From NCBI GenBank assembly GCA_037045045.1, contig JBAOHL010000001.1, positions 1 through 64,000 on the forward strand: a stretch of DNA of 64,000 bases, read 5' to 3'. Below, piece by piece: positions 8,698-16,990 of this stretch (the stretch's first letter is position 1; every line of letters starts with the position of its first letter). The DNA comes from Phosphoribacter sp037045045. Lineage in GTDB: Bacteria > Actinomycetota > Actinomycetes > Actinomycetales > Dermatophilaceae. A program made the position numbers and the translations under genes. The notes under the pieces were generated by a model, which saw only the letters and a list, made by a program, of their open reading frames with translations, was not told the origin of the DNA and made no database searches.

Positions 8698-9869
8698 CGG
8701 GTTGGACCCAGCAGGACAGATCGGGGGGCGAGAGCAGCGAGGGCTGCCTGCTTAGCCCGCTCCAGATCGTGGGTGTAGACCTGCGTGGAGTTCAGGCTTC
8801 GGTGCCCGAGGATGGCCTGGACCACGTCCATGGCCTGCGGCTCGCAGTCGATACCGCGCACCAGTCGAGTGGCGAGTGTGTGGCGAAGCATATGGGGACC
8901 CGTCAGCTCGTAGCCGATCCGTGTGCTGCATCGGAGCAGGAGCTTCCGCAGCCCGGCGTACGTCATCGCTCGCCCGAGTCGCCCAGCATCGTAGAGATTC
9001 ACGAGCGCGTGCGGTGAGCGGTCATCGGCCTCAAGGAGCCGCTGACGTTCGAGGACATAGTCGATGTAGCGCTCGACGAGCTGCTCGTGAACGTAGAGGG
9101 TCCGGGCGCAGCCCTTGGCTCGGGATCCGTTCTCGACCGGGTTGTTTACCCTGACGTGGAAGTGTGGGTCGACGATCTTGCACCCGAGCTCGGGTGAGCC
9201 ACCGCCGAAGTGCAGGTCGGCGGTGAACAGGGACAAGGCTTCGCCTGCCCGGATCCCGGTGTAATAAAGCAGGTCGATGATGAACCGGTCGCGGACGTTG
9301 AGGTCGAGGCCGAGAAGCCGCTGTCGTGCCTGTTCGTCGTTGATCCACTCAGGATCCTTCAATACCGGTCGACTGGCGGTCTTCAGCTCCGGAACCAGAA
9401 CCCGTCGGGTTCTGCCGTACTCGCCTCCCGGCTTCGTACCAGGGGCGAAGTACTTGACCTCGGTCATCCGTTTGGCGACATCGTTCGTCAGAAGTCCATG
9501 TGCGTCGGCCCACTCGTAGAACGAGCGAACCGGCGTCATCCACAAGGCGACCGTCGCATCGCTGCGCATGGACTCCGCGCCGTTGGTTTTGCGCACGGGC
9601 GTCGTCGCCAACACGCGTCGCCACATCGCGAAATGGCCAAGGCTCACCGTCCGCCAGTCCGCAGTCTGTGCGGTCCACGACAAGTACCACGCGATGCGGT
9701 TGCCGTAGCTCTTGACAGTGTTCGGCGAACGACCAACGTCATGCAGAAATCCCAGCCAGTCAGTGGCCGGCCGATGCAGGCGGTCCTCATCCCCAACCAC
9801 GACGAAGCGCTCCGTCCCGCCATCGTCAAGCAGCGCAACGTCGAGCCGATACCTCGCGTTCGCCTCCAT
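8694..9869 (-). CDS. tnpA: TnpA-like tyrosine recombinase
   Basis: A 391-aa phage-type integrase: an N-terminal SAM-like core-binding domain, then the catalytic residues R (TGIRAGE), HxLR (GPHMLRHT), H (LGHRSLNS) and Y (TQVYTHD). It is the first gene of the tnpA-tnpB-tnpC set and lies closest to the element end. ATG 9869 is used; a TTG three codons upstream (9878) is possible, and neither has a strong ribosome site. Site-specific insertion is expected for this family. Confidence 0.88.
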   Translation of the reverse strand: MEANARYRLDVALLDDGGTERFVVVGDEDRLHRPATDWLGFLHDVGRSPNTVKSYGNRIAWYLSWTAQTADWRTVSLGHFAMWRRVLATTPVRKTNGAESMRSDATVALWMTPVRSFYEWADAHGLLTNDVAKRMTEVKYFAPGTKPGGEYGRTRRVLVPELKTASRPVLKDPEWINDEQARQRLLGLDLNVRDRFIIDLLYYTGIRAGEALSLFTADLHFGGGSPELGCKIVDPHFHVRVNNPVENGSRAKGCARTLYVHEQLVERYIDYVLERQRLLEADDRSPHALVNLYDAGRLGRAMTYAGLRKLLLRCSTRIGYELTGPHMLRHTLATRLVRGIDCEPQAMDVVQAILGHRSLNSTQVYTHDLERAKQAALAALAPRSVLLGPTR

Positions 9870-9891
9870 GCCGGTCAAGTTACTGACAGGG

Positions 9892-9950
9892 GTCAGCAGA
9901 AAGTGTCAGACACGCCGACTTCGACCCACGTCGTCAACAGGAAGTGACAT
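9892..9950. repeat. Imperfect 17-18 nt direct repeats at the element end
   Basis: Two similar sequences, 9892-9909 (gtcagcag...gtgtca) and 9934-9950 (gtcaacagg...gtgaca), sit about 42 bp apart between tnpA and the insertion junction, next to a short inverted repeat (ctgacaggggtcag, 9883-9896). Their position suits recombinase arm or core binding sites. This is inference; no binding data are available. Confidence 0.45.
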
Positions 9951-9963
9951 CCGAGACCCCGGG

Positions 9964-10269
9964 TCAGATAACGGTGTTGAACGGCGGATCGATGTAGACG
10001 AGCTTGACCTTGCTTCGATAGATCGACCGGTACTCCGGCACCTCGCAGAGGATTCGAAGCACGTCGAGGGAATCACCGGTGAACAGGAGGTTCGCGGCGT
10101 AGGGATCCTCGGGCACGGGCCCCACGACCCCCGTGAAGTCGGCCAGCCGCACCTCGGAGCCCGCCGGGTGATCGCGCTCCACCCAGACAGGCCTGCCGTC
10201 GGCATCCTTGGGTACGAGGAGGAACTTGTCCTTGCCCGGCCAGACGAGCTCGAGTCGGGCCTCAGTCAC
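9964..10269 (-). pseudogene. Mod-type DNA methyltransferase, truncated by the element after DPPFNT
   Basis: The GTG at 10269 has GGAG 11 nt upstream and opens about 100 codons ending in KVKLVYIDPPFNT and then two foreign codons and TGA. LVYIDPPFNT is the catalytic motif IV of beta-class (type III Mod-like) N6-adenine methyltransferases. The remaining 400 or more residues expected after it, including motif I, are missing because tnpA-side sequence begins here. The GTG overlaps the stop of the 44-aa gene upstream (GTGA). The gene must be inactive. Confidence 0.85.
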
Positions 10270-10400
10270 TTGAACAGTCTCCTCTCCATCTCGAGCAGTC
10301 GCGCCTGCTCCTTGTAGGGCAAGGGGCAGCGCTCCAGGAGCCACGTGCGACGGCTCAGTTGGTTGGACAAGTATCTGCGCTCTGCCGGGGCGTCGCTCAT
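10266..10400 (-). CDS. 44-aa protein coupled to the broken methyltransferase
   Basis: ATG 10400 to TGA 10266 encodes 44 residues, basic and leucine-rich (for example RTWLLERCPLPYKEQARLL). Its stop overlaps the GTG of the methyltransferase as GTGA, which argues for a real, translationally coupled gene. No function is recognised; it may be a small partner of the methyltransferase, now orphaned. Confidence 0.55.
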   Translation of the reverse strand: MSDAPAERRYLSNQLSRRTWLLERCPLPYKEQARLLEMERRLFK

Positions 10401-10441
10401 GGGTAGGGCAGCTCCACTGGCTGACGTAGCGGCAGGTCGTT

Positions 10442-10618
10442 GTCATCCCCAAGTCCGTCCGCGCGGAGCGGATGGCCGAGAACCTCGACGCCTTCGACTT
10501 CGAGCTCACGGACGACGAGATGGCGCGGGTCGCGACCCTGGACACCGGCGGCTCCCTGTTCTTCGACCACCGCGACCCCGCCATGGTCACCTGGCTCAAC
10601 GGACGCGCGGAGCCGTGA
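10442..10618 (+). pseudogene. Aldo/keto reductase, C-terminal remnant
   Basis: 58 codons in one frame read VVIPKSVRAERMAENLDAF and onward to a typical aldo/keto reductase C-terminus (LTDDEM, LDTGGSLFFDHRDP, WLNGR) and TGA. VIPKS is the cofactor-binding motif of the family. Everything upstream of it (about 200 residues) is absent; an in-frame TAG lies at 10427. The fragment lies between helicase and methyltransferase genes on the opposite strand. The following 10619-10853 holds nothing I can assign. Confidence 0.75.
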
Positions 10619-10853
10619 CGACGGCACGCGAGGCTGACGCCGGGCCCATCTTGAACGGATCGACCGGAAGTGTCCTCGCGTGCAACCGTCACGCCCGGTC
10701 GACTGCAACTGTGCTGCATCTCGATTCTTGTACGGCCGTCGATGGCAGCCCGAGGCCCTGATCCTGAGCCGCTGACCGGCCAGGATGCACCCAAGCGGAT
10801 CTTGCACCAGGTCGTCCAGGGGGAGGTGCTCGTCAAACCTCCACCGCGGGAGC

Positions 10854-13505
10854 TCACCCTCCGCCGGACAGTTCTTCCTCGGTCTTGGACGTCAACTTCT
10901 CGCGCAAGAGCGCGTCGAAGGTCGCCCTGAGCCTTGCCTCCTCGTTGGACCCCGTGGTGGGAAGGCGCAGGATCGGAATTCGCCAAGCAGCGAGAATGCT
11001 GTCCTTGAGGCGGTCACGGTGCTCCTGGTCAGGCCGATGATGAAAAGCGAAGCCGTCCACTTCGATCACGGCAAGCTTCCGCTTCGACGCTGAGTCGTAG
11101 ATGGCGAAGTCGACGGATGAGGTCGTCTTGAGGAAGCGCTCCTGCTCTGGGGTCAACGGAGCCGATCCGGGGCGCAGCTTGTGCAGAGCATACTGAGGGA
11201 CAACGCGCAGCCAGTCGTACGCCTCCTCGGCCAGCAGTTCGAGGATGACTGTCCAGGCAATGTCTTCGGACCGGTACTTCTGCTCCCCGCGAAGGCGACC
11301 GGCAAGCGGTCGAAGGCAATCGGCGTACTCCCTGTAGAGCAGATCGAAGATGGAGACGATCTCGGGGTGCGTCTGGGCGTTGGGGTCGTGGTAAAGGATG
11401 TAGTCGATCAGGCGTCGGATGTTCCGACTCCGTGGCATGCCGGCCTGGTTGACGACGACCACGAGATGTTTGGAGGCTCGGCTCACGGCCACGTTGATCA
11501 ATAGTGGATCGTCGACCCATTTCACTCCGAAGTGGCCATCCCGCGACTCGTCGAGCACGGTGGCCAGCACGACGACGTCCTTCTCTCGGCCTTGGAAGGA
11601 GTGCACCGTGTCGATTTCAGCCCCATCGCCGGCGATTCGTTCCCGGAGTGCCTCGGCGATCGTCGTCACCTGCGCCCGATAGGGCGAGATGACTCCGATG
11701 TCCGACATCTCATAATGCTCGAGCAGGTCGGGCATCACCTCGCGCACGATCACCTCGGCCTCGCGTGGGTTGATTCGCCCTCCGGTCCACAGCCGGCGCG
11801 CATGGTTGCCGGGTACCAGGCGGCGCACCGTCATGCAGGGCTGGTGCTCGGTCGAGTGGGTATACGCGACAAGCTCGCCGCCGTAGAAGGAGTCGTTGCA
11901 GTAGCCGATGATCGCGGGGTCGCAGCGATAGTGCTCGCGGAGCAAGGTGCGAGGGACCTCCCCGCTGAAGCGTTCGATGACAGCAGACAAGATGTTGTGC
12001 CGAACCACGTCGAGGGAGGCCTCCGGTGGCTGTGGGAGGTCCCCATCGATGGACGGAGGGATGTGCTCGAGTTGGCGCAGGTCGCCGACGATGACGGCGT
12101 TCTTGGCGTAGGCCATGGCGAGTGCCCCGAGGATAACGTTCACCTGGGATGACTCGTCGATGACCACGTAGTCGAGCAGCTGCCCCGGGGCAACGGTGGC
12201 GCCGATGGAATGGCAGGTGCTAAGCATGACCGGGTAATCGGAGACGAGGTCATCCCAGCCGTCCCCTCCGCGAAGAGCCTGCGGTCCGAATTGCCGCTGC
12301 GGTCGGGACGCGTAGCGGTCCACCAGCCTGTCCTCGAGATACCGCTGTGAAAGGCCGCGATGCTCCGCCAGCACTGTGGTCAGGTCGGCACGTTCCAGCC
12401 GTCGATCCAGGCCAGCCAACTCGGTCCGCAGTTCCGCCAGGCGCTGCTCGTAGAACGCGGACTCGAGCGCAAGGATCGCGCGCGTCGAGGCGAGATCCAG
12501 GCCGCGCAGTCGACCGAACTTGAAATACCGATCGATCTTGGCACGCAGTCGGAGTCCGTCTGTCGGTCCGCGCACGGTGGTGTCGGCAAGCAGGGCAATG
12601 ATCCGATCGGGGGAGCGGTGAAGGCGTCGCAGGCGGGATAGATCCGGGAGGGTCCCGTGCCCATGGAGGTGGTCGGTGAAGTGTCGCTGCTCGAGCTCGT
12701 AGGCGCAGACCCTGTTGCGGAGTTCATGCCGTCGCCGATCGACTCCGAGCAGCTCAGTCAGGGTGGCCTCGACTCGTGTGAACCGTTCGACATCGGCTGA
12801 CGGCGAACGGCCCGCGACGAAGTGCGCGCGGGCGCTCTGTTGCGCAGGCTGGCTCGCGAGGAAAGCCTCCTGACGGGCCCTGTTCCCGAGCCGGGCATAG
12901 AGGAAACCGAGGCCGAGCTCGTCCAGCTTGGTACTGACGTTGTCCACGGCGGCATTGTTCGTCGACACGACGCCGACTGATCTCCCGCGAGCCACGAGGT
13001 TGGCGACCAGGTTGAGAATCGTCTGGGTCTTTCCGGTCCCCGGAGGACCCTCGACGACGGAGAGCTGGTGCTGCAGAGCAGCTGCGAGTGCCGCCTGCTG
13101 GCTCAGGTTCGTCGAGAACGGGAAGATCAGCGGACGGTCAACCGGGAAGCACCTCGGCGTACCGCGAAGGAAGGCCGCAAGAGCGCTCTCCTCGTTGACG
13201 TGGGTGAGCCGCCTGAACGTGCGGTGCGTGGGGTCTTGGGAGCCGTTGTCGTCGGGAGGAAGTCGCTGAACGACGGCACTCCAGTAGGCGAAAGCCTCAC
13301 CGTAGAGCGGGTCAGTGGCCGGGTGAAGCAGCCGGACGACGTTTCGGGGGAATGTGTATTCCTTCTCCCTGGTCGTGCCTGATCCCTTGACGACCATGAC
13401 CCGGCCGGCGCTGATGGGCTCCTGCTCGTAGACGTCCAGAGGCCCGGACCACTTCGTGCCGCGGATGACCGCATGAACATTCTCGGCTATGACGTGTCCC
13501 CGCAC
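10854..13505 (-). CDS. SF1 (UPF1/Dna2-like) helicase with C-terminal PD-(D/E)xK-like nuclease domain
   Basis: An 883-aa protein. Walker A EGPPGTGKT lies near residue 150; further helicase motifs are VVIDESSQ (II), VGDLRQL (III), HYRCDPAI (IV), TVHSFQGREKDVV (V) and INVAVSRASKHL (VI). The last 100 residues contain SSVDFAIYD...AVIEVDG...HRDRLKDSIL, the D...ExD...K layout of DUF2726/Vsr-like nucleases. GTG 13505 is fixed by AAAGGAG 7 nt upstream. Helicase plus Vsr-like nuclease fusions are known single-gene anti-phage proteins (for example Hhe, which uses DUF4011-Vsr); that function here is inference. It lies beside a broken methyltransferase, suggesting a decaying defence island. Confidence 0.85.
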   Translation of the reverse strand: MRGHVIAENVHAVIRGTKWSGPLDVYEQEPISAGRVMVVKGSGTTREKEYTFPRNVVRLLHPATDPLYGEAFAYWSAVVQRLPPDDNGSQDPTHRTFRRLTHVNEESALAAFLRGTPRCFPVDRPLIFPFSTNLSQQAALAAALQHQLSVVEGPPGTGKTQTILNLVANLVARGRSVGVVSTNNAAVDNVSTKLDELGLGFLYARLGNRARQEAFLASQPAQQSARAHFVAGRSPSADVERFTRVEATLTELLGVDRRRHELRNRVCAYELEQRHFTDHLHGHGTLPDLSRLRRLHRSPDRIIALLADTTVRGPTDGLRLRAKIDRYFKFGRLRGLDLASTRAILALESAFYEQRLAELRTELAGLDRRLERADLTTVLAEHRGLSQRYLEDRLVDRYASRPQRQFGPQALRGGDGWDDLVSDYPVMLSTCHSIGATVAPGQLLDYVVIDESSQVNVILGALAMAYAKNAVIVGDLRQLEHIPPSIDGDLPQPPEASLDVVRHNILSAVIERFSGEVPRTLLREHYRCDPAIIGYCNDSFYGGELVAYTHSTEHQPCMTVRRLVPGNHARRLWTGGRINPREAEVIVREVMPDLLEHYEMSDIGVISPYRAQVTTIAEALRERIAGDGAEIDTVHSFQGREKDVVVLATVLDESRDGHFGVKWVDDPLLINVAVSRASKHLVVVVNQAGMPRSRNIRRLIDYILYHDPNAQTHPEIVSIFDLLYREYADCLRPLAGRLRGEQKYRSEDIAWTVILELLAEEAYDWLRVVPQYALHKLRPGSAPLTPEQERFLKTTSSVDFAIYDSASKRKLAVIEVDGFAFHHRPDQEHRDRLKDSILAAWRIPILRLPTTGSNEEARLRATFDALLREKLTSKTEEELSGGG

Positions 13506-13979
13506 AGCTACGCTCCTTTCCGCTGTCGGCGGCCCATCGACTCAGTCAAATGTAGATGCCTCGCGATCTTCTTGCTCGGTGACGAGGTATGCCTTGAACA
13601 TCGAGGACCCGGACCACACACGAGCGCTGCTCGTGTGTGGTGCGAGCCGTGCGAGCGGACCAAGGCTCGGGTCTAGCACGTCGCGAGTGCACGCCGCTAC
13701 GGCCCCACGAGGCGGTCGTCAGGGACTCCCGCACACCACATGACGGGGGAAGTCGACGAAGCAGGTTCCTGCGGCAACCCCAGCCGCCGTGGCGATCGCA
13801 CTGGGTCGTCGCGCGGCGGGCCGATGGTGCGCGATGACCCGATCACCGGCCCGTGTAAGGGAAGGACATCGACCGATCTGGCTCAGCCAAGCCTGACGCT
13901 CCTGGGTGGGTTGCAGGGGCGTGGGCAAGACTCTGCCCGCCCGGACCATGGCGAGGTCAACGGTCGGGGTGTCTCGCCT
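13506..13979. other. Stretch without a supported gene
   Basis: Apart from the ribosome-binding site of the helicase gene (13512-13518) I see no credible gene. Short frames on both strands have poor codon usage and no start signals. It may be scar sequence between the mobile and the resident parts. Confidence 0.5.
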
Positions 13980-14387
13980 TCACTCGACCGGATCGACGCG
14001 CGCGGCGGAGTCGGAGGTCAGGAGGATGACGTTGCCGTCGGGGTCGTCGACCATGGCGGCATACGGTCCGGCGGTCTGGGCCGGGGCCATCCGAGAGTGG
14101 TATCCGTGCGAGGTGAGTTTGGCCCAGCGGGAGTCGACGGCCGCATCCTCGCCGACGTAGAACTCCAGGAGTTGCTGGTAGCCGCCGCTGGGGCGGGTCC
14201 AGGTCGGATCGTGACGAGCCGCGAAGGACTCGGTGAAGACCAAGCTCACCCCGCTGCCCATCCGGTGGATCGCGATCGGCCGGTGGGGCAACGGGTCAGG
14301 CACCTCCACGCCGAGAAGGCGGTAAAACGCGATCGAGGCCTGAAGGTCCCGCACTTCCAGCACCACCATGCTGAGCTGCATCTCCAT
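13980..14387 (-). CDS. VOC (glyoxalase/bleomycin resistance) family protein
   Basis: A 135-aa single VOC unit: N-terminal LSMVVLEVRDLQASIAFYRLL and C-terminal AAMVDDPDGNVILL are the hallmark beta-alpha-beta-beta-beta halves, with metal-ligand candidates in the usual places (E in LLEFYV and in the C-terminal strand). The substrate cannot be deduced. It is a monocistronic gene next to an IS256 remnant. Confidence 0.85.
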   Translation of the reverse strand: MEMQLSMVVLEVRDLQASIAFYRLLGVEVPDPLPHRPIAIHRMGSGVSLVFTESFAARHDPTWTRPSGGYQQLLEFYVGEDAAVDSRWAKLTSHGYHSRMAPAQTAGPYAAMVDDPDGNVILLTSDSAARVDPVE

Positions 14388-14519
14388 CGGCCCACCGTAG
14401 TGAGTCCGGCATGGTGGTGTATGACGGACCTGAGTGAGTGCGTGCCTGCCACGTAGGCGCGGCCACCGGGTGGATCCTTCGAGTGATCTCTCACAACCGA
14501 CTCGAAGAAGGACGCCTCG

Positions 14520-15190
14520 ATGACCGCTGGACCCAGTATCGACCCCGCCCGGTTCCTCGATGAGCAGCTGGCGCAGGCCAGCCCGGATCTGATGCGGGGA
14601 GTTGCTCGGCGCGTTTGTGAATGCGTTGCTGTCGGCGCAGGCTGACGCGGTGTGCGGCGCGGGCTATGGCGAACGCTCGGCCGGGCGGGTGAACTCCCGC
14701 AACGGGTATCGGCACCGGGACCTGGATACCCGGGTCGGCACCCTGGATGTCGCCGTGCCCAGCTCCGGGCCGGGAGCTTGTACCCGGAGTGGCTGTTGGA
14801 GCGGCGCAAGCGGGCCGAGCGGGCCCTGACCTCGGTGGTGGCGACCTGCTACTTGCTCGGGGTCTCCACGGGTCGGATGGACAAGCTCGTCCAAGCGTTG
14901 GGCGTCACCGGCCTGTCCAAGTCGCAGGTCAGCGAGATGGCCAAGGACCTCGATGTGCACGTGGAGCAGTTCCGTACCCGACGGCTAGCCGACGCCGGCC
15001 CGCTCACCTTCCTCGCCGCGGACGCGCTGGTGTTGAAGGTCCGCGAGGGCGGCCACGTGCCATGCATGTGCTCGTCGCGACCGGTGTCAACGCCGACGGG
15101 CACCGGGAGATCCTTGGGGTGCAGGTCACCACTGGCGAGGACGGCGCCGGCTGGTTGGCGTTCTTCCGCGTCAGATCTGGTCTGTCACGG
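14520..15190 (+). pseudogene. IS256-family transposase, multiply frameshifted and 3'-truncated
   Basis: Reading across three frames reconstructs an IS256 transposase: SIDPARFLDEQLAQ at the N-terminus, then FVNALLSAQADAVCGAGYGE, NSRNGYRHRDLDTRVG, SLYPEWLLERRKRAE, GLSKSQVSEMAKDLD, TFLAADALVLKVREGG and MHVLVATGVNADGHREILG. Frame changes occur near 14600, 14768, 15058 and 15168. The catalytic D of FLAADAL is present, but the C-terminal half is missing; at about 15204 the sequence switches to the FAD monooxygenase. A dead insertion-sequence remnant. Confidence 0.85.
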
Positions 15191-15203
15191 TCGTCACGGC
15201 GTG

Positions 15204-15560
15204 TCAAAGCAGCAGGCGAACCCCGGTCGGAAGGGCGTCGACGAGGGCTCCGCGCAGGGAGGGGCGGGTGATTGCTACCAGCGGCCCACCCTGTTCGGCC
15301 ACCCGGGTGGTGTCGATCCGGCTGAGTCTGCGCCCGCCGGCGCTGACGATATCGAGGGCCGGCAGAGGATGACCCTGGGACACCACGTCAACCCCCAGGC
15401 CAGCCAAAAGAGCGACAGCCTGTGGCGCCAGGAGGATGCCGGCACCGGCCGTCTCCCCCTCAGGTGACGGGTCGACGACGGTGACAAGGTGACGGGCCCG
15501 GTGCAATGCATGCGCCGCGGTTAGGCCACCTATGCCGGCCCCGACGATGAGTGTCCTCAT
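15204..15560 (-). pseudogene. FAD-dependent monooxygenase, N-terminal fragment
   Basis: 118 residues start MRTLIVGAGIGGLTAAHAL, the GxGxxG dinucleotide-binding motif, and continue with GAGILLAPQAVALL and RLSRIDT, as in salicylate-hydroxylase-type or TetX-like monooxygenases of about 380 aa. It ends after VRLLL where the IS256 remnant abuts. ATG 15560 overlaps the stop of the truncated TetR gene as ATGA, so the two formed an operon. Inactive: the substrate and second FAD-binding (GD) motifs are lost. Confidence 0.85.
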
Positions 15561-15982
15561 CGGTGCTCCGGAGGCAGCAGGCGCCGCAGGGTGGTCGCGA
15601 GAGTGTCGAGCTGCTGCGCACGGGTGAGATCGCCGCGCAGGCCGGCGACCAGGAGGCCGAGATAGAGCGAGAAGTATGCCGCGAAGACATGCCCGACCTC
15701 GACTCCGGCCGACTCGGCCCTGGGTGCGACGATCCCGGCCACCCAGGTCTCGAACTGCCGCACGCGCCGCTGGCTGGGTCCGTCCGGATCGGTGCGGAAC
15801 AGGGGCGCCGAGAGGTACTGGCGGGCGAGCTCGGGCTCGGCGTCATAACTTTCGAAGAGGACGCGGGCGACGTGGACGAGTTGGGTGACCGGGTCGGAGT
15901 GCGCGTCCGTCTCGGCGATGGCCGTGTCCAGGGCGCGTCCCACATGCTCATCGAGCAGGGTCCCGACGGCGGCGACGACCTT
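15557..15982 (-). pseudogene. TetR-type regulator, C-terminal domain only
   Basis: About 140 codons match a TetR ligand-binding domain (VVAAVGTLLDEHVGRALDTA ... VAGIVAPRAESAGVEVGHVF ... TLATTLRRLLPPEHR). The N-terminal helix-turn-helix is missing: going upstream, the frame hits TGA at 15994 and the GNAT gene begins on the other strand. It probably controlled the adjoining monooxygenase. A GTG at 15943 could still yield a 128-aa DNA-binding-less protein. Confidence 0.7.
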
Positions 15983-16040
15983 TCCCTGGCGTCACCACCT
16001 CAGCCGCCTCCGGTTGACCCCACGCCGGTTCAGGAGTCGG

Positions 16041-16562
16041 ATGGCGACCATGGACGAAGGGGTCACGATTCGGCCGTTGAAGGTTGAGGATGCCGCCGCC
16101 ATGGTCGGCGTTCTCGGTTCCACGGAGTTGTACAGATATATCGGAGGGGAGCCTCCAACCCAAGAGCAGCTTTCGAAACTCTATGCGCGCCAGACAGTCG
16201 GGCTCTCGCCTGACGGATCCCAGCAGTGGCTCAACTGGGTTGTCCTCGACGAGGGCGGTACCCCCGTCGGCTACGTCCAGGCAAGTCGTCCGCTCCACGT
16301 CACAACGGCAGAGATCGCGTGGGTCATCGGCGTCCCGTGGCAAGGTCGCGGCTATGCGACGCGGGCGGTTGCCCTCATGCTCGAGGAGTTGGCGTCGCAA
16401 GGAGTCGACGAGGTGGTCGCGGACATTCACCCCGCCAACACGGCCTCCGAGGGTGTCGCCCGACGTGTCGGGATGGTGGCTACCGATCAGGTCATCGACG
16501 GCGAGACCCGGTGGACTAGCCGAACGCATGAGCAGTGCCCGCCGTTACTGGCTGATAGGTAG
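16041..16562 (+). CDS. GNAT acetyltransferase
   Basis: A 173-aa Gcn5-related N-acetyltransferase. WVIGVPWQGRGYATRAVALM (motif A, acetyl-CoA pyrophosphate loop Q/R-x-x-G-x-G/A) lies near residues 92-111, followed by DEVVADIHPANTASEGVARR (motif B, N-x-x-S). The start at 16041 has AGGAG 4 nt upstream; ATG 16050 is an alternative. RimJ/RimL-like acceptor, unknown substrate. Confidence 0.85.
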   Translation: MATMDEGVTIRPLKVEDAAAMVGVLGSTELYRYIGGEPPTQEQLSKLYARQTVGLSPDGSQQWLNWVVLDEGGTPVGYVQASRPLHVTTAEIAWVIGVPWQGRGYATRAVALMLEELASQGVDEVVADIHPANTASEGVARRVGMVATDQVIDGETRWTSRTHEQCPPLLADR

Positions 16563-16667
16563 GTCGGGCTTCTCCGTGATGCGGGCCACACGGTGTTCTG
16601 TTAGCGTCGATTCCGCAGGACTTCGAGGCGCGGATAAGGGGTCCGTGCCGTATCGAAAGGCATGCGT

Positions 16668-16985
16668 ATGTCAATCACCGCCAACGATTCAATTACACAG
16701 ATCGATCCCAAGGTCGATCACGAGTTGTCGCAGGCTGCTCTCGAGGCGGCCATCCCGTCGCTGACGGAGAAGCTCAAGGCACTCAAGGGTGACCTCAACC
16801 AGGACGAGCAGGCGATCCTGCACAGCATCGTGGCCTCGGCCGCTCGGCATCTGGAGACGCTTCAGGAAGCCAACGACAAGGCGGAATACCTGTACATGAA
16901 GCCGATTTCGGCCCATGCGAGCGGCGTCGTCCGCAGCCGCATGCTGGCACTGCCGGACGAGCTTGGCTTCCCCTACGAGGACTGA
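16668..16985 (+). CDS. 105-aa protein, candidate precursor or carrier for the oxygenase/carbamoyltransferase operon
   Basis: ATG 16668 has GAAAGG 7 nt upstream; ATG 16662 would leave only 1 nt. The product is acidic with no signal peptide or membrane segment. Residues 31-62 (SLTEKLKALK...SAARHL) align without gaps to the N-termini of the two following oxygenases (residues 4-35 and 5-36). All three share L32, L39, L43, E47, L51, A59 and L62 with a helical spacing. The remaining C-terminus (about 63-105) is unique: KAEYLYMKPI, GVVRSRML, then LPDELGFPYED. Only 5 nt separate it from the first oxygenase. I infer a peptide or protein substrate with a leader-like docking helix; a non-catalytic adaptor is the main alternative. 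No known family was recognised. Confidence 0.75.
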   Translation: MSITANDSITQIDPKVDHELSQAALEAAIPSLTEKLKALKGDLNQDEQAILHSIVASAARHLETLQEANDKAEYLYMKPISAHASGVVRSRMLALPDELGFPYED

Positions 16986-16990
16986 TCGTC

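Larger units (their letters stand above)
1..9963 (-). mobile_element. Tn554-like element with methylase-helicase cargo (right part)
   Basis: The unit is bounded on the right by the point where the Mod-type methyltransferase gene is interrupted (about 9963-9974) and continues past the left edge. It contains tnpABC and, in the same orientation, the split methylase-helicase-ATPase genes. Its base composition looks less GC-rich than the rest, and the octamer common elsewhere in the window is absent. The left end was not seen, so size and full cargo are unknown. Confidence 0.7.
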
